This document shows, piece by piece, positions 45,203 through 55,464 of a DNA stretch of 64,000 bases. Every line of letters starts with the position of its first letter. Position 1 is the first letter of the stretch. The translations under genes and the position numbers were made by a program. The DNA is from Lichina pygmaea. Taxonomy: Eukaryota; Ascomycota; Lichinomycetes; Lichinales; Lichinaceae. Below the pieces are notes generated by a model. That model had not been told where the DNA came from and did no database searches. It worked only from the letters and a program-made list of their open reading frames with translations. Location of the stretch: contig OY730171.1 of NCBI GenBank assembly GCA_963422465.1, positions 558,001-622,000 on the forward strand, given 5' to 3'.

Positions 45203-47082
45203 CTAAGGTAGTCTTTTCAGGAGCTTGAGGAGGTCGCCCGTGACGCCCATTGCTGTGACTTCGCCTCCGGCTCTAAAGGGAGAGAATGAGATGGTTAGTA
45301 GGGTATTTGAACCTATCAGATAAGAGAGAGAGAGAAGACGAGAGATGGCGGCAGAGGGGGGAGTTGGTGAGGAAGGAATGGAGGAATGGGGGAGGAGGGA
45401 GGAGGGAGGACGGAAGATTCGGGTAGTATTTCAGGCGGCAGGGTACGCAGGTAAAAATACAAGAAGTAAGGGATTCAAACAAGTAGTCAGAGAGTCAAGA
45501 ATGAAGGTCTGGCAGGCACACAAAGATGCAGTTGGGTAGTAAAGGAATCAGGTAGTGAGCGGCATCGACGATTCATATCAACGGAAAACAGCAAGACTCG
45601 GTAGCCATTTTTTGCGCAGAAGAATCGATCGGTGGATCAGCACATGGGAACCAGCTTTTCGCAGGGCTCACTCCCACTTCCACTCCCCAGCAAGAGAGCA
45701 AAAGAACAAGAGAAGAGCACAAGAAGAAAAGAACTCACCCTGCGCCCTGGATGATCAACGGGTTGCTCCCGTAGCGTTTCGTGTAGAAACTGACAATGTT
45801 GTCACTGCCCTTCAGCGCCGCGATTGGGTGAGAGACGTCGAATCTGGTACGGGGCGGTTGGTTGTTAGTGATGGTTGGACTCGTCTTGGGTCAGTTGTTT
45901 GCTGAATATGGGCTGTGGAGGGAGATATCCAGGGGAAAGAGTTATCGCCAGAGACAAAGGAGACGTTTGACTGCGAGAGATTGGGGAGAGTATTTTCCAG
46001 AGGAAACAGGATGGGCGCACTTCTCGAGTGACACCTTGACCTCCTTCGTCGCAATGTTGATGCTGCCGACATATCGAATCACTTTGCCCTCCGCTTCCGT
46101 CTCCTTCTTGAGCGCGTCCATCCCGTCGTCGTGCTCCGGGAGCCGAGCCAAGAACTCGTCGCCGGTCTCGGCGCTCTCGAGCGGTCGCGGGATGAGTGAC
46201 TCGACGGGAAAGCTGGTGGGCGACTCGACCGCTAGTCCCGAGATGCGCGCTAGGATCGTGAGTTTTCGGGCCACGTCTAGCCCGTTGAGGTCATCCCGCG
46301 GGTCTGGTTCCTGGAATTGACATTCATTGTCAGCAAACAACTGCGCTCTGGAATGATTTGGGATTTCTGTACGCCGTACTGTGAATCCCAGGTCCTTCGC
46401 CTTCTTGACCTCCTCACTAAACCTCCCGCCACCTCCGCCGACCGGCGCAAAGCTGTTGAACAGGAAGCTCATGGTTCCCGAGAATACCCCTTCAATCTTC
46501 TGCACCTCGTCGCCGGTCTCGACCAGCTCGTTCAACGTCGAGATGATAGGTAGTCCGGCGCCAACGGTGCTCTCATGGTATACGAGCCCTCGGCCGGGCC
46601 TTTCCGCACCGGCAAAGATCTGTCTCCAAAGATCATAGCTACCGGAGAACCCCTTCTTATTCGGGGTTACAACATGGACCCCACGGGCCAACAATGCCGG
46701 ATACGCCTCTGCCACATCCTCACTGCTGGTGTTGTCGACCAATACGGCCGGTCCCGGAGCTTTCGACAGGTAGTCTCCAAGTTGCTCTAGCGACAGTGGC
46801 GATTGAGTAGACTTCTGCAGATCGTCTTGCCAAGACCCGATATCCAAAGACTTGAAGTCTTCCGTGTAAAGGACCTTGCTGCTCCTGGATAGGAAGACCG
46901 GTACAGGCAAGAAAGGTGATTTCGACAGTCGTGTAGCGAGGTGTGCCAGCTGGGATAGAAAGCATCGTCCAACCCCACCAACACCTGCGAGACAGAAAGG
47001 TTAGCCTTCAGCAAATCCACCCACGACGTCTCCACTTCCACTCACCGACGACTGCTACGTACACGGATTTTGGCTGAGACAT
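45203..47082 (-). CDS. HOM6: Homoserine dehydrogenase
   Basis: Five exons: 47082..47046, 46984..46380, 46310..46021, 45843..45739, 45272..45203; introns 61, 69, 177 and 466 nt; 368 aa. It reduces aspartate semialdehyde to homoserine with NAD(P)H, the branch to threonine, methionine and isoleucine. The nucleotide-binding motif AVVGVGGVGRCFLSQLA is built by splice 1. Further blocks are HVVTPNKKGFSGSYDLW, YHESTVGAGLPIISTLNEL and EGVFSGTMSFLFNSF; the family signature AKDLGFTEPDPRDDLNG then LDVARK is assembled by splice 2. Exon 4 gives FDVSHPIAALKGSDNIVSF and exon 5 GAGGEVTAMGVTGDLLKLL. The last intron, 466 nt, is unusually long for this window and purine-rich. Divergent from the CCDC174-like gene. 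Confidence 0.95.
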
Positions 47083-47310
47083 GATGAGGGCTTGACACAG
47101 AGTCAGCGTATGAGCAGCTCTGTACGGGCGCGCGGGGGACTATCGAAACTATCACGTGATAATCATGCTATCCATCTACCGTACGGAGCGTTACTAGAAC
47201 CAGAATAGCCGACTGATATCGTAACCATCTGACAATTCGGGGTCGTGGGGAGTATGACTCTGGCAGCTATCACTTTGCAGTGCTTCGACACTATCTTGAA
47301 GAGTTGAGCG
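47083..47310. promoter_or_regulatory. Divergent promoter, homoserine dehydrogenase / CCDC174-like gene
   Basis: 228 bp between the two start codons. It contains ATGAGCAGC and a GTACGG cluster but no TGACTC Gcn4/CpcA site that I could see in exact form (GTATGACTCTGG at about 47250 is a near match: it holds the half-consensus ATGACTC). Confidence 0.5.
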
Positions 47311-48339
47311 ATGATGGCTAATAATCCTGCTAAGAGTAGTCTCTACGGGCTTCCACGGCCAAAGTCGACTGCAAAAGAAATCTCGTCTTCCAACTCACTG
47401 GCTTTCACATCCCACTTATCATCTCTGCTATCAACAGAGAGGCAGTCTGCTCGAACTACCTCCGGTCGTCCTCGGCCGTCACATGCCAAATCTGACATCT
47501 TCGCCACGCACAACAAGAATGCAAAGAAACGAGCCGCAAGAGACTTGGAAGATGACGAACACGGACACCACGCCTCCAGAAAGCAGGGCCTTGAAGGAGT
47601 GGATGACGCCGCTTTACATCGATCCAAACGGAAGATGGAGGAGAAGGCCCGCTTGTACGCAGCTATGAAACGCGGAGATTACGTTCCCACAGGCGATGGA
47701 CCTGGGAATATGGAGGAAGCTGGCTTGGTTGACTTTGACCGAAAATGGGCCGAGAACGAGGAGAGGGGTCAGGGCAATGGGTTCGAAACATCATCCGATG
47801 AGGACAACGCTGCGAGCGACGAAGACATGGTGGAGTACACGGACGAGTTCGGGCGACATAGGATGGGTACCAAAGCAGAAGCAGCGCGTGAGGAACGGAG
47901 GAAGAAGGGTGGAGCTGCTGATGAGCCTGACCGGTTCACGGCTCGACCCGCCCAGCCGGCCAACCTCCTCTACGGGGATACAGTTCAGACTGCGGCATTC
48001 AACCCCGACGAACCCATCGCGGCGAAGATGGAGGACCTGGCTCGCAAGCGAGATCGGTCAATGACGCCGCCCGAAGAGGTACACTACGACGCAAAGTCCG
48101 AGGTTCGGAGTAAGGGAGTTGGGTTCTATGCGTTCGCCCAGGACCGGGAGACTCGGACAAAGGCCATGCAAGAGCTCGAGCGAGAGCGGCTGGAGACCGA
48201 GAAGAACCGTCGGGATATCGAAGAGCGAAAGGAGAAGAGAAAGGCCGAAATTGAAGACAGACGACGCAAGATCAGGCAGAAGAGGGGCGAGAAGGAAGCG
48301 GAACAATTCCTGGATAGCCTTGCCGGAGATCTAGAATAG
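47311..48339 (+). CDS. CCDC174-like coiled-coil protein
   Basis: Single exon, 342 aa. The N-terminus SSLYGLPRPKSTAKEISSSN and the acidic GDGPGNMEEAGLVDFDRKW, DMVEYTDEFGRHRMGTKAEA and FTARPAQPANLLYGDTVQTA blocks are characteristic of the CCDC174 family. A highly charged C-terminal helix (AMQELERERLETEKNRRDIE to IEDRRRKIRQKRGEKEAEQ, about residues 275-335) is a predicted coiled coil. The GVGFYAFAQDRETRTKAM segment just before it is also conserved. Human CCDC174 is a nuclear protein associated with the exon junction complex and spliceosome; a nuclear, splicing-linked role here is inferred. The second codon pair is also ATG (47314), so translation could start one codon later. Confidence 0.9.
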   Translation: MMANNPAKSSLYGLPRPKSTAKEISSSNSLAFTSHLSSLLSTERQSARTTSGRPRPSHAKSDIFATHNKNAKKRAARDLEDDEHGHHASRKQGLEGVDDAALHRSKRKMEEKARLYAAMKRGDYVPTGDGPGNMEEAGLVDFDRKWAENEERGQGNGFETSSDEDNAASDEDMVEYTDEFGRHRMGTKAEAAREERRKKGGAADEPDRFTARPAQPANLLYGDTVQTAAFNPDEPIAAKMEDLARKRDRSMTPPEEVHYDAKSEVRSKGVGFYAFAQDRETRTKAMQELERERLETEKNRRDIEERKEKRKAEIEDRRRKIRQKRGEKEAEQFLDSLAGDLE

Positions 48340-49571
48340 CCTCTGGAACGAGTGTCCACGGATGGATTCAACAGAGCTGGCCAACAAGTACACCGTTTTC
48401 TGGTGTTTTATATTCGAATAGGATAAGCTCGAGACAGCGAACAACAGAGATCATTCAAGGCGGCTCTGAGATGGAACTTTGCATGAAGAGTCGTCGAGGA
48501 ATCTGGCAGTTACTCCATCGACAGCTACAGGCAGCCCCGCCGTCACTTTAATATGCCTTAAACTTGGACAAAATCCTGTAAGTAAATTTCGCTGCTATCA
48601 TTTTCGGAAGAGATCAACAGCTGATTTGTATTGCAAGAGTTCAATATACAAATCATAGCATGCCATCAAAAGGTGATATTATGAGCGATCAGCAGTCCGC
48701 CTCTCCCTGTTCTGGCAAGGCCATAGCACAACCAAGCCATCTTTCCTATATCCCAAGGGTGCTGTGCTGTTCGTGCGAAGTAATCAGTTGGTGACTGTCT
48801 CGAGTGGATCTTCCAAGGGTTTGGGGGAACTAGTAGAGGTTACAATCATTTGTACCTCGACACAGATCTGAGGACAGGCCCAGCTTACCAAAGAGCTTGT
48901 GTTTTAGGACTAAGCCAAGCTGCAATTTACGCTGCAACAAGGACAAAGGTTCAACAGGCGATCTACGGTACCGTACCTGGCAACAATATGGTACCGGTAC
49001 CGTAAAGTGCAAAGTATTGTCACGAGATGATAGGCAAGAGGAATGGCACTGGTCCTATAGTCACCCCCTCGTTGATTTACTTGCTTACTGGGACGTTACG
49101 TAGTACAGTAGCCCGGCGTGCCTGTGTGAGGACGTCCGTGGTTGACAGAACTAGTGACTAAGCAGTGCTGATGACTAACCGATCTCGGAGATCGTCGCCC
49201 TGACGCGCATAATGTTGCGATTCGAGTATCTGCAAGCTTCAATCACAACATTACCGTACCGTACCCTATATTTCGTCAAGTGGCTGGATGTCGCGCCGTC
49301 GCATTGCCAGCAGATCTATATGTGAACGTCGATTGTTCTGCATGGCTCAGGTGGGCCGAGTCTGTTGACTTGCACTTCTTTAAGTGTGTTCGGCGCGACG
49401 ACGATGGTCTCAGCCCAGGATCCTACTTTGTCCACCAGTGATGCATTCCGGTTGAGCTGTGTTGTCATGACCGCCCAAGTCCATTAAAGGCACTCCGGTA
49501 ACCCTGCACGGCCTGTTCCGGCGACTTTAGAGCGTGCGTTGGCTCTTCTTTAAATGCGCTTCATGTGAACA
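48340..49571. other. Intergenic
   Basis: 1.2 kb between two plus-strand genes. A GGTACCGTACC / GGTACCGGTACC cluster lies at about 48966-49005. No gene recognised on either strand. Confidence 0.5.
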
Positions 49572-52500
49572 ATGACACCACCAGGCACGCCTCAGCGACA
49601 AGGTAGCGCGGCTCGAGAGCGACTGGAACAGCCGAAAGACAAACCTCACTGGAAAAGTCAAGCGCGGCGCGGGGGCCACGAGGGCGCCACCCGCGCGTCC
49701 AAGGCCAAAAGGGTGAAACGGCAGGCTGGCGCTGATCCTTCGGAGACATCGCCCAATTCGCGCATCCTTGCACCCCGCCGTGCGACACAGACTCTCGGAG
49801 CAGCATTTGAAGCGACTGGACCGCCGCCATCACCGACCGCGCGCAAGAGCGCAACGCCATCCCAACAGCATCCTCGAAGTCAAATCCCTGTCCCATCTCG
49901 AGGCGCCCAGGCAGATGCGCCTCCGCCCAGCACCCCCATGGCGGAGTCTAGACCGTCTGCTGGCTCGCCGGTCGGTCGCCGTGGCGGTGTCGCCCGCGGA
50001 AAAGGGCCATCCTCGAGTCCCCCGCGCGGTCTGAGAGAAGCCTACGAGAGAATCTTAGACGAGGAGAACCTTGCGGCCGAAGAGTCGCCTCACGTCGATG
50101 CAGCGGACGAACCCGACGACTCATCCAGGGACTGGACAGGGAATATGAAAGATGCGACGGACCAGCTACGAGCGAGCAACCGCTTCGGTGGCGATCTCAT
50201 CCGCCGATCCGCGTCGCCGTCTTCGTTGACGCGCCCCACGTGGGGTTCTACACCGTCAAGATTGCAATGTCACAGAAAACCTTCAGGCTCCGAGAGTCCG
50301 AGTCTCGACGAGAGGACTTTTGATTCCGGTTCCGGTTCAGGCTCGAACATGTCTGGCCTATCCTCTTTGGAGAATGGAACGGACGACTCGTTCATGCGCA
50401 AGTTGGCCCGCCATCGCCGCGATCAGCAGCGCATCAACGGCGCGCTGAAGAGCGAGAGGCTAGTGTTCTCGAGGGCAAGACTCACAGAAACAGCAAGGCT
50501 CACGCATGAGGGCGTAGGCAACAGGGACGAGCTGGACGACATCATGGCCACCGAGAACCGGCTGGCCGAGGCTTCAAGGAGCGAGTCTCCGGATCCATCA
50601 GACGTGCCGGTGCATGTTCCGAGCGCTTGGGGCAGGAAAAGCAGACACAGGCCCGACTGGCGGAGGCGACGTCATCCGGCTACGGACGAGAGCCGGCCTC
50701 ATCGTGGCGGCATATTGGAAAGGGCAGACGCGCCGAATGCGGTTCGACCATCAAACGGTATCGTCGACGAGTCGGTGGTTGACTGGGTCGCCGCCGGTGC
50801 GGATATGCCCTTGCCGTCGGTAGAAGACGAGCCTGCGGGACAAGCGAAGCCAACAAGAACCGCTGGCACCTCATACGCACGACCAAAGAGCAGATCTACA
50901 GAGAGGCTGCTGCCACCCGATATCGATCAAGAATTCACCGCCACCTCAATTCACATATCCACCAGTCCCATCGTGGAGGCGAAGATGCACGACCTCGGCC
51001 GGTTGCGAGAGCGCGAGATCGAGACCGTCAAAGGTCTGGCGGTAACCACAGACCGCTCAGGTCGACTACACGGGCGCACGTCGAGGGAGAATCTCGAGAG
51101 ACTGCAAGGCACGGAGGAGACAAGCGCAGAAGATAAGAAGAGCCATCGTGGCGGCGACCGTAGAGCAAGAGCGTCCACGCACGGGGCTTCGAGCAAAGAC
51201 ACAGCGACAGAGCTTCCTCCTTCCATCGGCAAAGATGGTGGACTCCCTACACCACCCCCAACCGAGATGGGCATTACGGCAAGCGTAGCAGAGAAACATA
51301 CTGCGGCAGGGCCAGGCATCGAACGGGGCGGCGATTGGAAGCGGAAGGGCGAGGAAGCTACAGACGAGGAACAGGCCTCGGGCTCCACCGACAAACCCAA
51401 GGCCGATGCTCGGGACTTGCTCTTACAGCTAGCACGTGCTACGAGCCATAGCCCGAGCCCGACTCTTGAGGTCGAAACCACAGCAGCGGCACCGACCGTC
51501 AACGGTACTTCTCGACGAACCGACCAGGACTCGAGCGAGGAAGGTACCCGGGGCACGCGAGAGCAAAGGGCGCAGGGCCAACGTCGAACAGCTGAAAGAG
51601 GAGCGCAAGACGATATCGTCGACGACGATACAACGCCGAGGGCCGAGAGAGAAGCTTGCTTGGGCGCGACGCCAGCCGTTGCCATCGGCGGGTGGATCGA
51701 CACTCCAGCAGCTGCTGCTGCTGGCCACGCTCTGCGCCATCGCCACGCTTCGCCGTCCGAGGCCACAAGCGATCGTGGCGACCCTAGCCTGAGCATTCGC
51801 GATTTCCTCCGAGGGCCGAATCCGAGTCTCCCCTCCCGCGGAGCGCACGGGAACAAGATAAAAGTCGAGGCCAACAGCTCTCGAGTCGACGAAGGCAACG
51901 GAGAGCTGCGGAAAGCCACCGCCTTCCTACTTCCCGGCGATCGCCGAAGCGGCGGCGAGACTCGAGACAACGGCCACGCGACGATCGAAGCGTTGGACAA
52001 GCTGCTAGCCGACGAAACTCTGGACTTCACGGCGCCGCTGCTAAGGTCGGCAGACGGGGTCGGCCGGCTCGCCGGCGACGACGCAAACGACAAAGTCCCC
52101 AGCGCAGCCGAGCAGGAGGAGCGACTGCGCAAGATGGCCTACGAGCGCGTCGACGAGCGACTCGAGTCGCTGCTTCTCAGCATCCGCGACGCCAAGCAGG
52201 GCATCGAAGTGCTCGAGGACAAGGTCGGCCAGGATGAGCCACGATACCGGCCGTGTCCCGACTGCGGACACCTCAAGCCTGTCTGCTCGGAGGACCATTA
52301 CGCTGTGCGCATCCCCAAGCTCGTTGTTTTTCGCTGCCTGGCCTGGATCCCGTTCCCTCGCCTGTGTCGACGCCGGAATGGCCGAATACGGCCGACGTGG
52401 TTCGGCGTCTTGTGCCTCGTCCTCTGGCTCTACGTTCTGGCCGAGACGGTCACCTGGTGCGTCTTGCCTAGCCCGGCTCACCCCGCCACGATCGTCCTCT

Positions 52501-52847
52501 CGTCCGATCCCCCGGTATACTACGAGTACAACTACTGATACACGTTGTGCGCCCCTCTCCGACACAGCGCCGTCTTCTGCGGCGCCACCAGCCGCGGCGA
52601 CTGGAAGATGTACATGACCGTGCGGCCGCCTTTCGCCATGTTCCTGACCTGGCGCTGGGCCTTTCCTCATCTGGGCGACCCCTTTGGTCGACGCGCCTGT
52701 CTGGACTTTCCCTTCATCTACTGGCTCTTCCCCGAGAAGTGTGACTGGTTCACGTGGGACGACTACGTCCCTCCCCGAGCACCCATCCCGAACCGACACG
52801 ATCCCCCAGGCTGGTACGATCAGTGGAGCAAGCCACAGTTTACGTGA
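49572..52847 (+). CDS. Large disordered protein with C-terminal membrane segment, in-frame TGA
   Basis: An open frame of 988 codons runs to a TGA at 52536-52538, but the same frame continues for 102 more codons to the stop before 52848. The first ~850 residues are Ser/Arg/Glu-rich and disordered. The conserved part is C-terminal: a coiled coil (DERLESLLLSIRDAKQGIEV), RYRPCPDCGHLKPVCSEDHY, one transmembrane helix (WFGVLCLVLWLYVLAETVTW), then beyond the TGA RPPFAMFLTWRWAFPHLGD, DFPFIYWLFPEKCDWFTW. This layout matches an unnamed Pezizomycotina family. The sequence past the TGA looks genuine. A 93-nt intron 52515..52607 (GTATAC donor, weak GGAAG acceptor) would remove the stop in frame; otherwise it is a true stop, an error or a recoded codon. 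Function unknown. Confidence 0.72.
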
Positions 52848-53780
52848 ACGAGCAGGGTGACACCATGGCGTAGAGATGTTCCGGGATATATCCAGGGTGG
52901 CGTTACGGTACGGCTTATGTGTTCATGAACGTTGGTCACGGAGTTGCGCCTGCCGGAGCTTTTGGATGGGGACAACAAAGGCGTGGCAGACCGTGCTCAC
53001 TGGAGTTCTCGCGGGTGTCGGGAGCGCCGGCGATTGCTTATACCAACAGCCCAAGGTCTTCCGGGAATGGCAACTCTTGATGGCTCAGGCGTACTTGTTG
53101 CTTTGTACGAGTATACGAGGTACACTGAGACTTGACGTCCATCGTCAGATGAAGGGAGGTCGACAGGATATTCACATCTCAAGCGGTCATCGTCAGAGCG
53201 AAAACGCCTGGCCAGCGGACGAGTAGCCGCCCACCGGTTCAAGCCTGGAAATAGGGATCTTGTTCACATCGGCTCATCGCAGACTAGTCTACTGTTTCAT
53301 CCGCAACAATACTTTTGATGGCCCACACCATATTGCGGCTTGACTGACTTTAGTGATCAACGTGTATGACGTACGGAGTACGGAGTACGTACACCCAACG
53401 AGATTCGGGTAAGAGCCAAAAGAGGACGAGTGGAGCGATGAAGAGCATGTGACGATTCGAAATCAGGAAAGTCCATTGCCGCCGCTTGGACCTTCGCAAC
53501 AATAATGTCACAGGAATGTCTTCCGTCCAGACCTGGACCACTGCGGCGTCACTACGTCGGCGGTACGTATCTAGTGCTCGAAAGACTTGTGCCCGAAGCT
53601 CTTCGATGATCGTGGCCTTTGACGATCGTGGCTGATCCTTGACAGTCTCCTCCTCAGGTCGCTCATGATCGTGACGCCTCTTTGCTTGTCAAATCGAATC
53701 GATCCGCATATCTCAGGGCGACAGGTATCAGATCGGCTTCCTGAAGCTGTCTAGAAATACCGGTACGGTGAAGGAGAGCG
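52848..53780. other. Intergenic
   Basis: About 930 bp; a tandem TACGGAGTAC motif at 53372-53390. No gene recognised. Confidence 0.5.
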
Positions 53781-54270
53781 ATGCCGTGGTTCTCCATCCT
53801 CCCGCCTTACCTCGGCTTCGTCGAGGTCTGGGCCGCGAGGGTCTTTGTACGTTTACAGGCTTCCTAGTCACCTCTGCACGCCAGCCATCCGCACCGAGGT
53901 TCTGCCGCGACTGTCTTGGGTCTTCGCTTTACTACCGGTATGGCTGTTTTAACAGGTCCGCTAGCTGGTCCTCGCCATGATCACAATCGGCCCATGGTTA
54001 CTATTCTTGTTGTACGACATCCTGCTCTACCTGTGGAGATCCGCAACCTACGAGCTACCGTACCTGGGCGGGCGAGCGCGGGGCAGACAGCGTCCAAGGG
54101 CCCCTAGCCTAGTCGAGCGACCCAACGGACACACGCGCGGCTTCAGCTTCCCCGGGACCATCTCTAGCGGGTCTGCCGTGGCTGAGATGAACAACGTCAC
54201 GAAACGAGGGACGGAAGACGACGCCGATCACAGCGACCCTCACAATGGTGTGATTGATCAAGAGAAGTGA
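53781..54270 (+). CDS. Small two-helix membrane protein, unknown function
   Basis: Two exons, 53781..53846 and 53965..54270, with a 118-nt intron (donor GTACGT, acceptor CGCTAG); 123 aa. Exon 1 encodes MPWFSILPPYLGFVEVWAAR and VF; exon 2 continues LVLAMITIGPWLLFLLYDIL, LYLWRSATYELPYLGG, then a basic RARGRQRPRAPSLVERPNGH and an acidic tail ending IDQEK. One long or two short hydrophobic helices are present. I recall this MPWFS...ELPYLGGRARGRQRPRAPS pattern from short uncharacterised proteins of filamentous ascomycetes. The splice is needed to bring the two conserved halves together; phase zero on both sides. Localisation to an endomembrane is inferred from the helices only. Confidence 0.78.
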
Positions 54271-55464
54271 GCCGGTGGTTCGCTCGTCACGGGTGCATGA
54301 CGAGGCCAGCGCCCATGTCAAGAACTGGCTATTGGGCGTCTGGAAGCGAAGGACGTCCAGGGCAAGCCTGTCATGGCCCGTGGGCCCGCTCGTTTGCTTC
54401 AAGAGCACACAAGGAATGCCCAGCTGGGTCAGGCCATGCATCGGGGTTCCCACCGTTTCTGCAGGATGCACCGTCGCCAATCCATCTCTTCTGGGATGTC
54501 AGTCCCTGTGTCAGCCGGAGCAGTTTGTCTCACGGCTGGCCGTACGTTCATGTTAGCCGCCGAGAAGCTCGTGGGCGAGCGGGCCACAATATGCTTCTCA
54601 TCGAACTATCAACGATGGTGGCACGACTACCCCAGCATCGATCTCGTCCTCGACTTCTAGGCTCACCTTCGACAAGGTCAGGTTTGTCTGGACTCGGTGA
54701 TACCACCAGACTCATCATAGCGCTTATTCGGAATGCAATTTTTGTTTGTCCGTCTGCACCATTGGGCAGAGATGCGTCTTGCGCTAGGAGACCCACGGCC
54801 CCGAGATAGATTGATCGTATGGCAAGGTCAGCGGTGGCGATGGCTCTGTTCGCCTGTCCCCCGACAAATGCCAAAGAATGAAAGCCGGCACGGATGGCTT
54901 GTGCTACAAAGAAGGGCGCTGTCTTGGGGTTCTGCTTGCGGACACGTTTCTCGGCTGTTCCAACGCTGTGGAACGTTCCTCAAATAGCAAGGATTCCAGA
55001 GCACAGCTCTGCTCGATGGCCCTCGTTGTGCACCAGTGACGCGAAGAGGGCTCAGCGGCAAACATGCTACCAGCGCAGCGGTCTGCCGAGGAACCGCCTG
55101 AGGACGCCGAAACGGGACCGGAGCGTCGTTCCAAGAACCCGGTGGGGGTTCTTGGGCTGCTCGCGGCAAACCGCACGTGCTGCAAGAAGGGATTTCTTGC
55201 ATGGAGACACCTGTTGCACGACACTGCGGTCTTGATGCATGTTATTCGGAGAGTGTTCCGAGAGGAAGTACTGGCAGAGACCAGCACACTCAAGTTCCCT
55301 AAGGAACAGTCGGGCTTGTCTCCCGGAAGCTAGGAATACTTATAGGGCGACTGTCACCCGAAACAGCTCTTCGCACACGACGAGCAAAACCCCTCCTTCA
55401 CCTTTTTTCAGTCGCGGGAAGCTCTTCAGAAGACCCGATCAGCGGCGACAGCGAGCAGCGAAGG
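54271..55464. other. Intergenic
   Basis: 1.2 kb between two plus-strand genes. Open frames on both strands (for example 55064-55333 plus) have no family resemblance and are probably chance. Confidence 0.45.

Noticed and set aside
50951-52132. 393-codon minus-strand frame opposite the large disordered protein
   Set aside because: Ser/Arg-rich complement of a GC-rich coding exon, without family resemblance.
52515-52567. 53-nt GTATAC...ACACAG intron removing the TGA
   Set aside because: Length and acceptor look ideal, but it shifts the frame away from the clearly coding downstream sequence.
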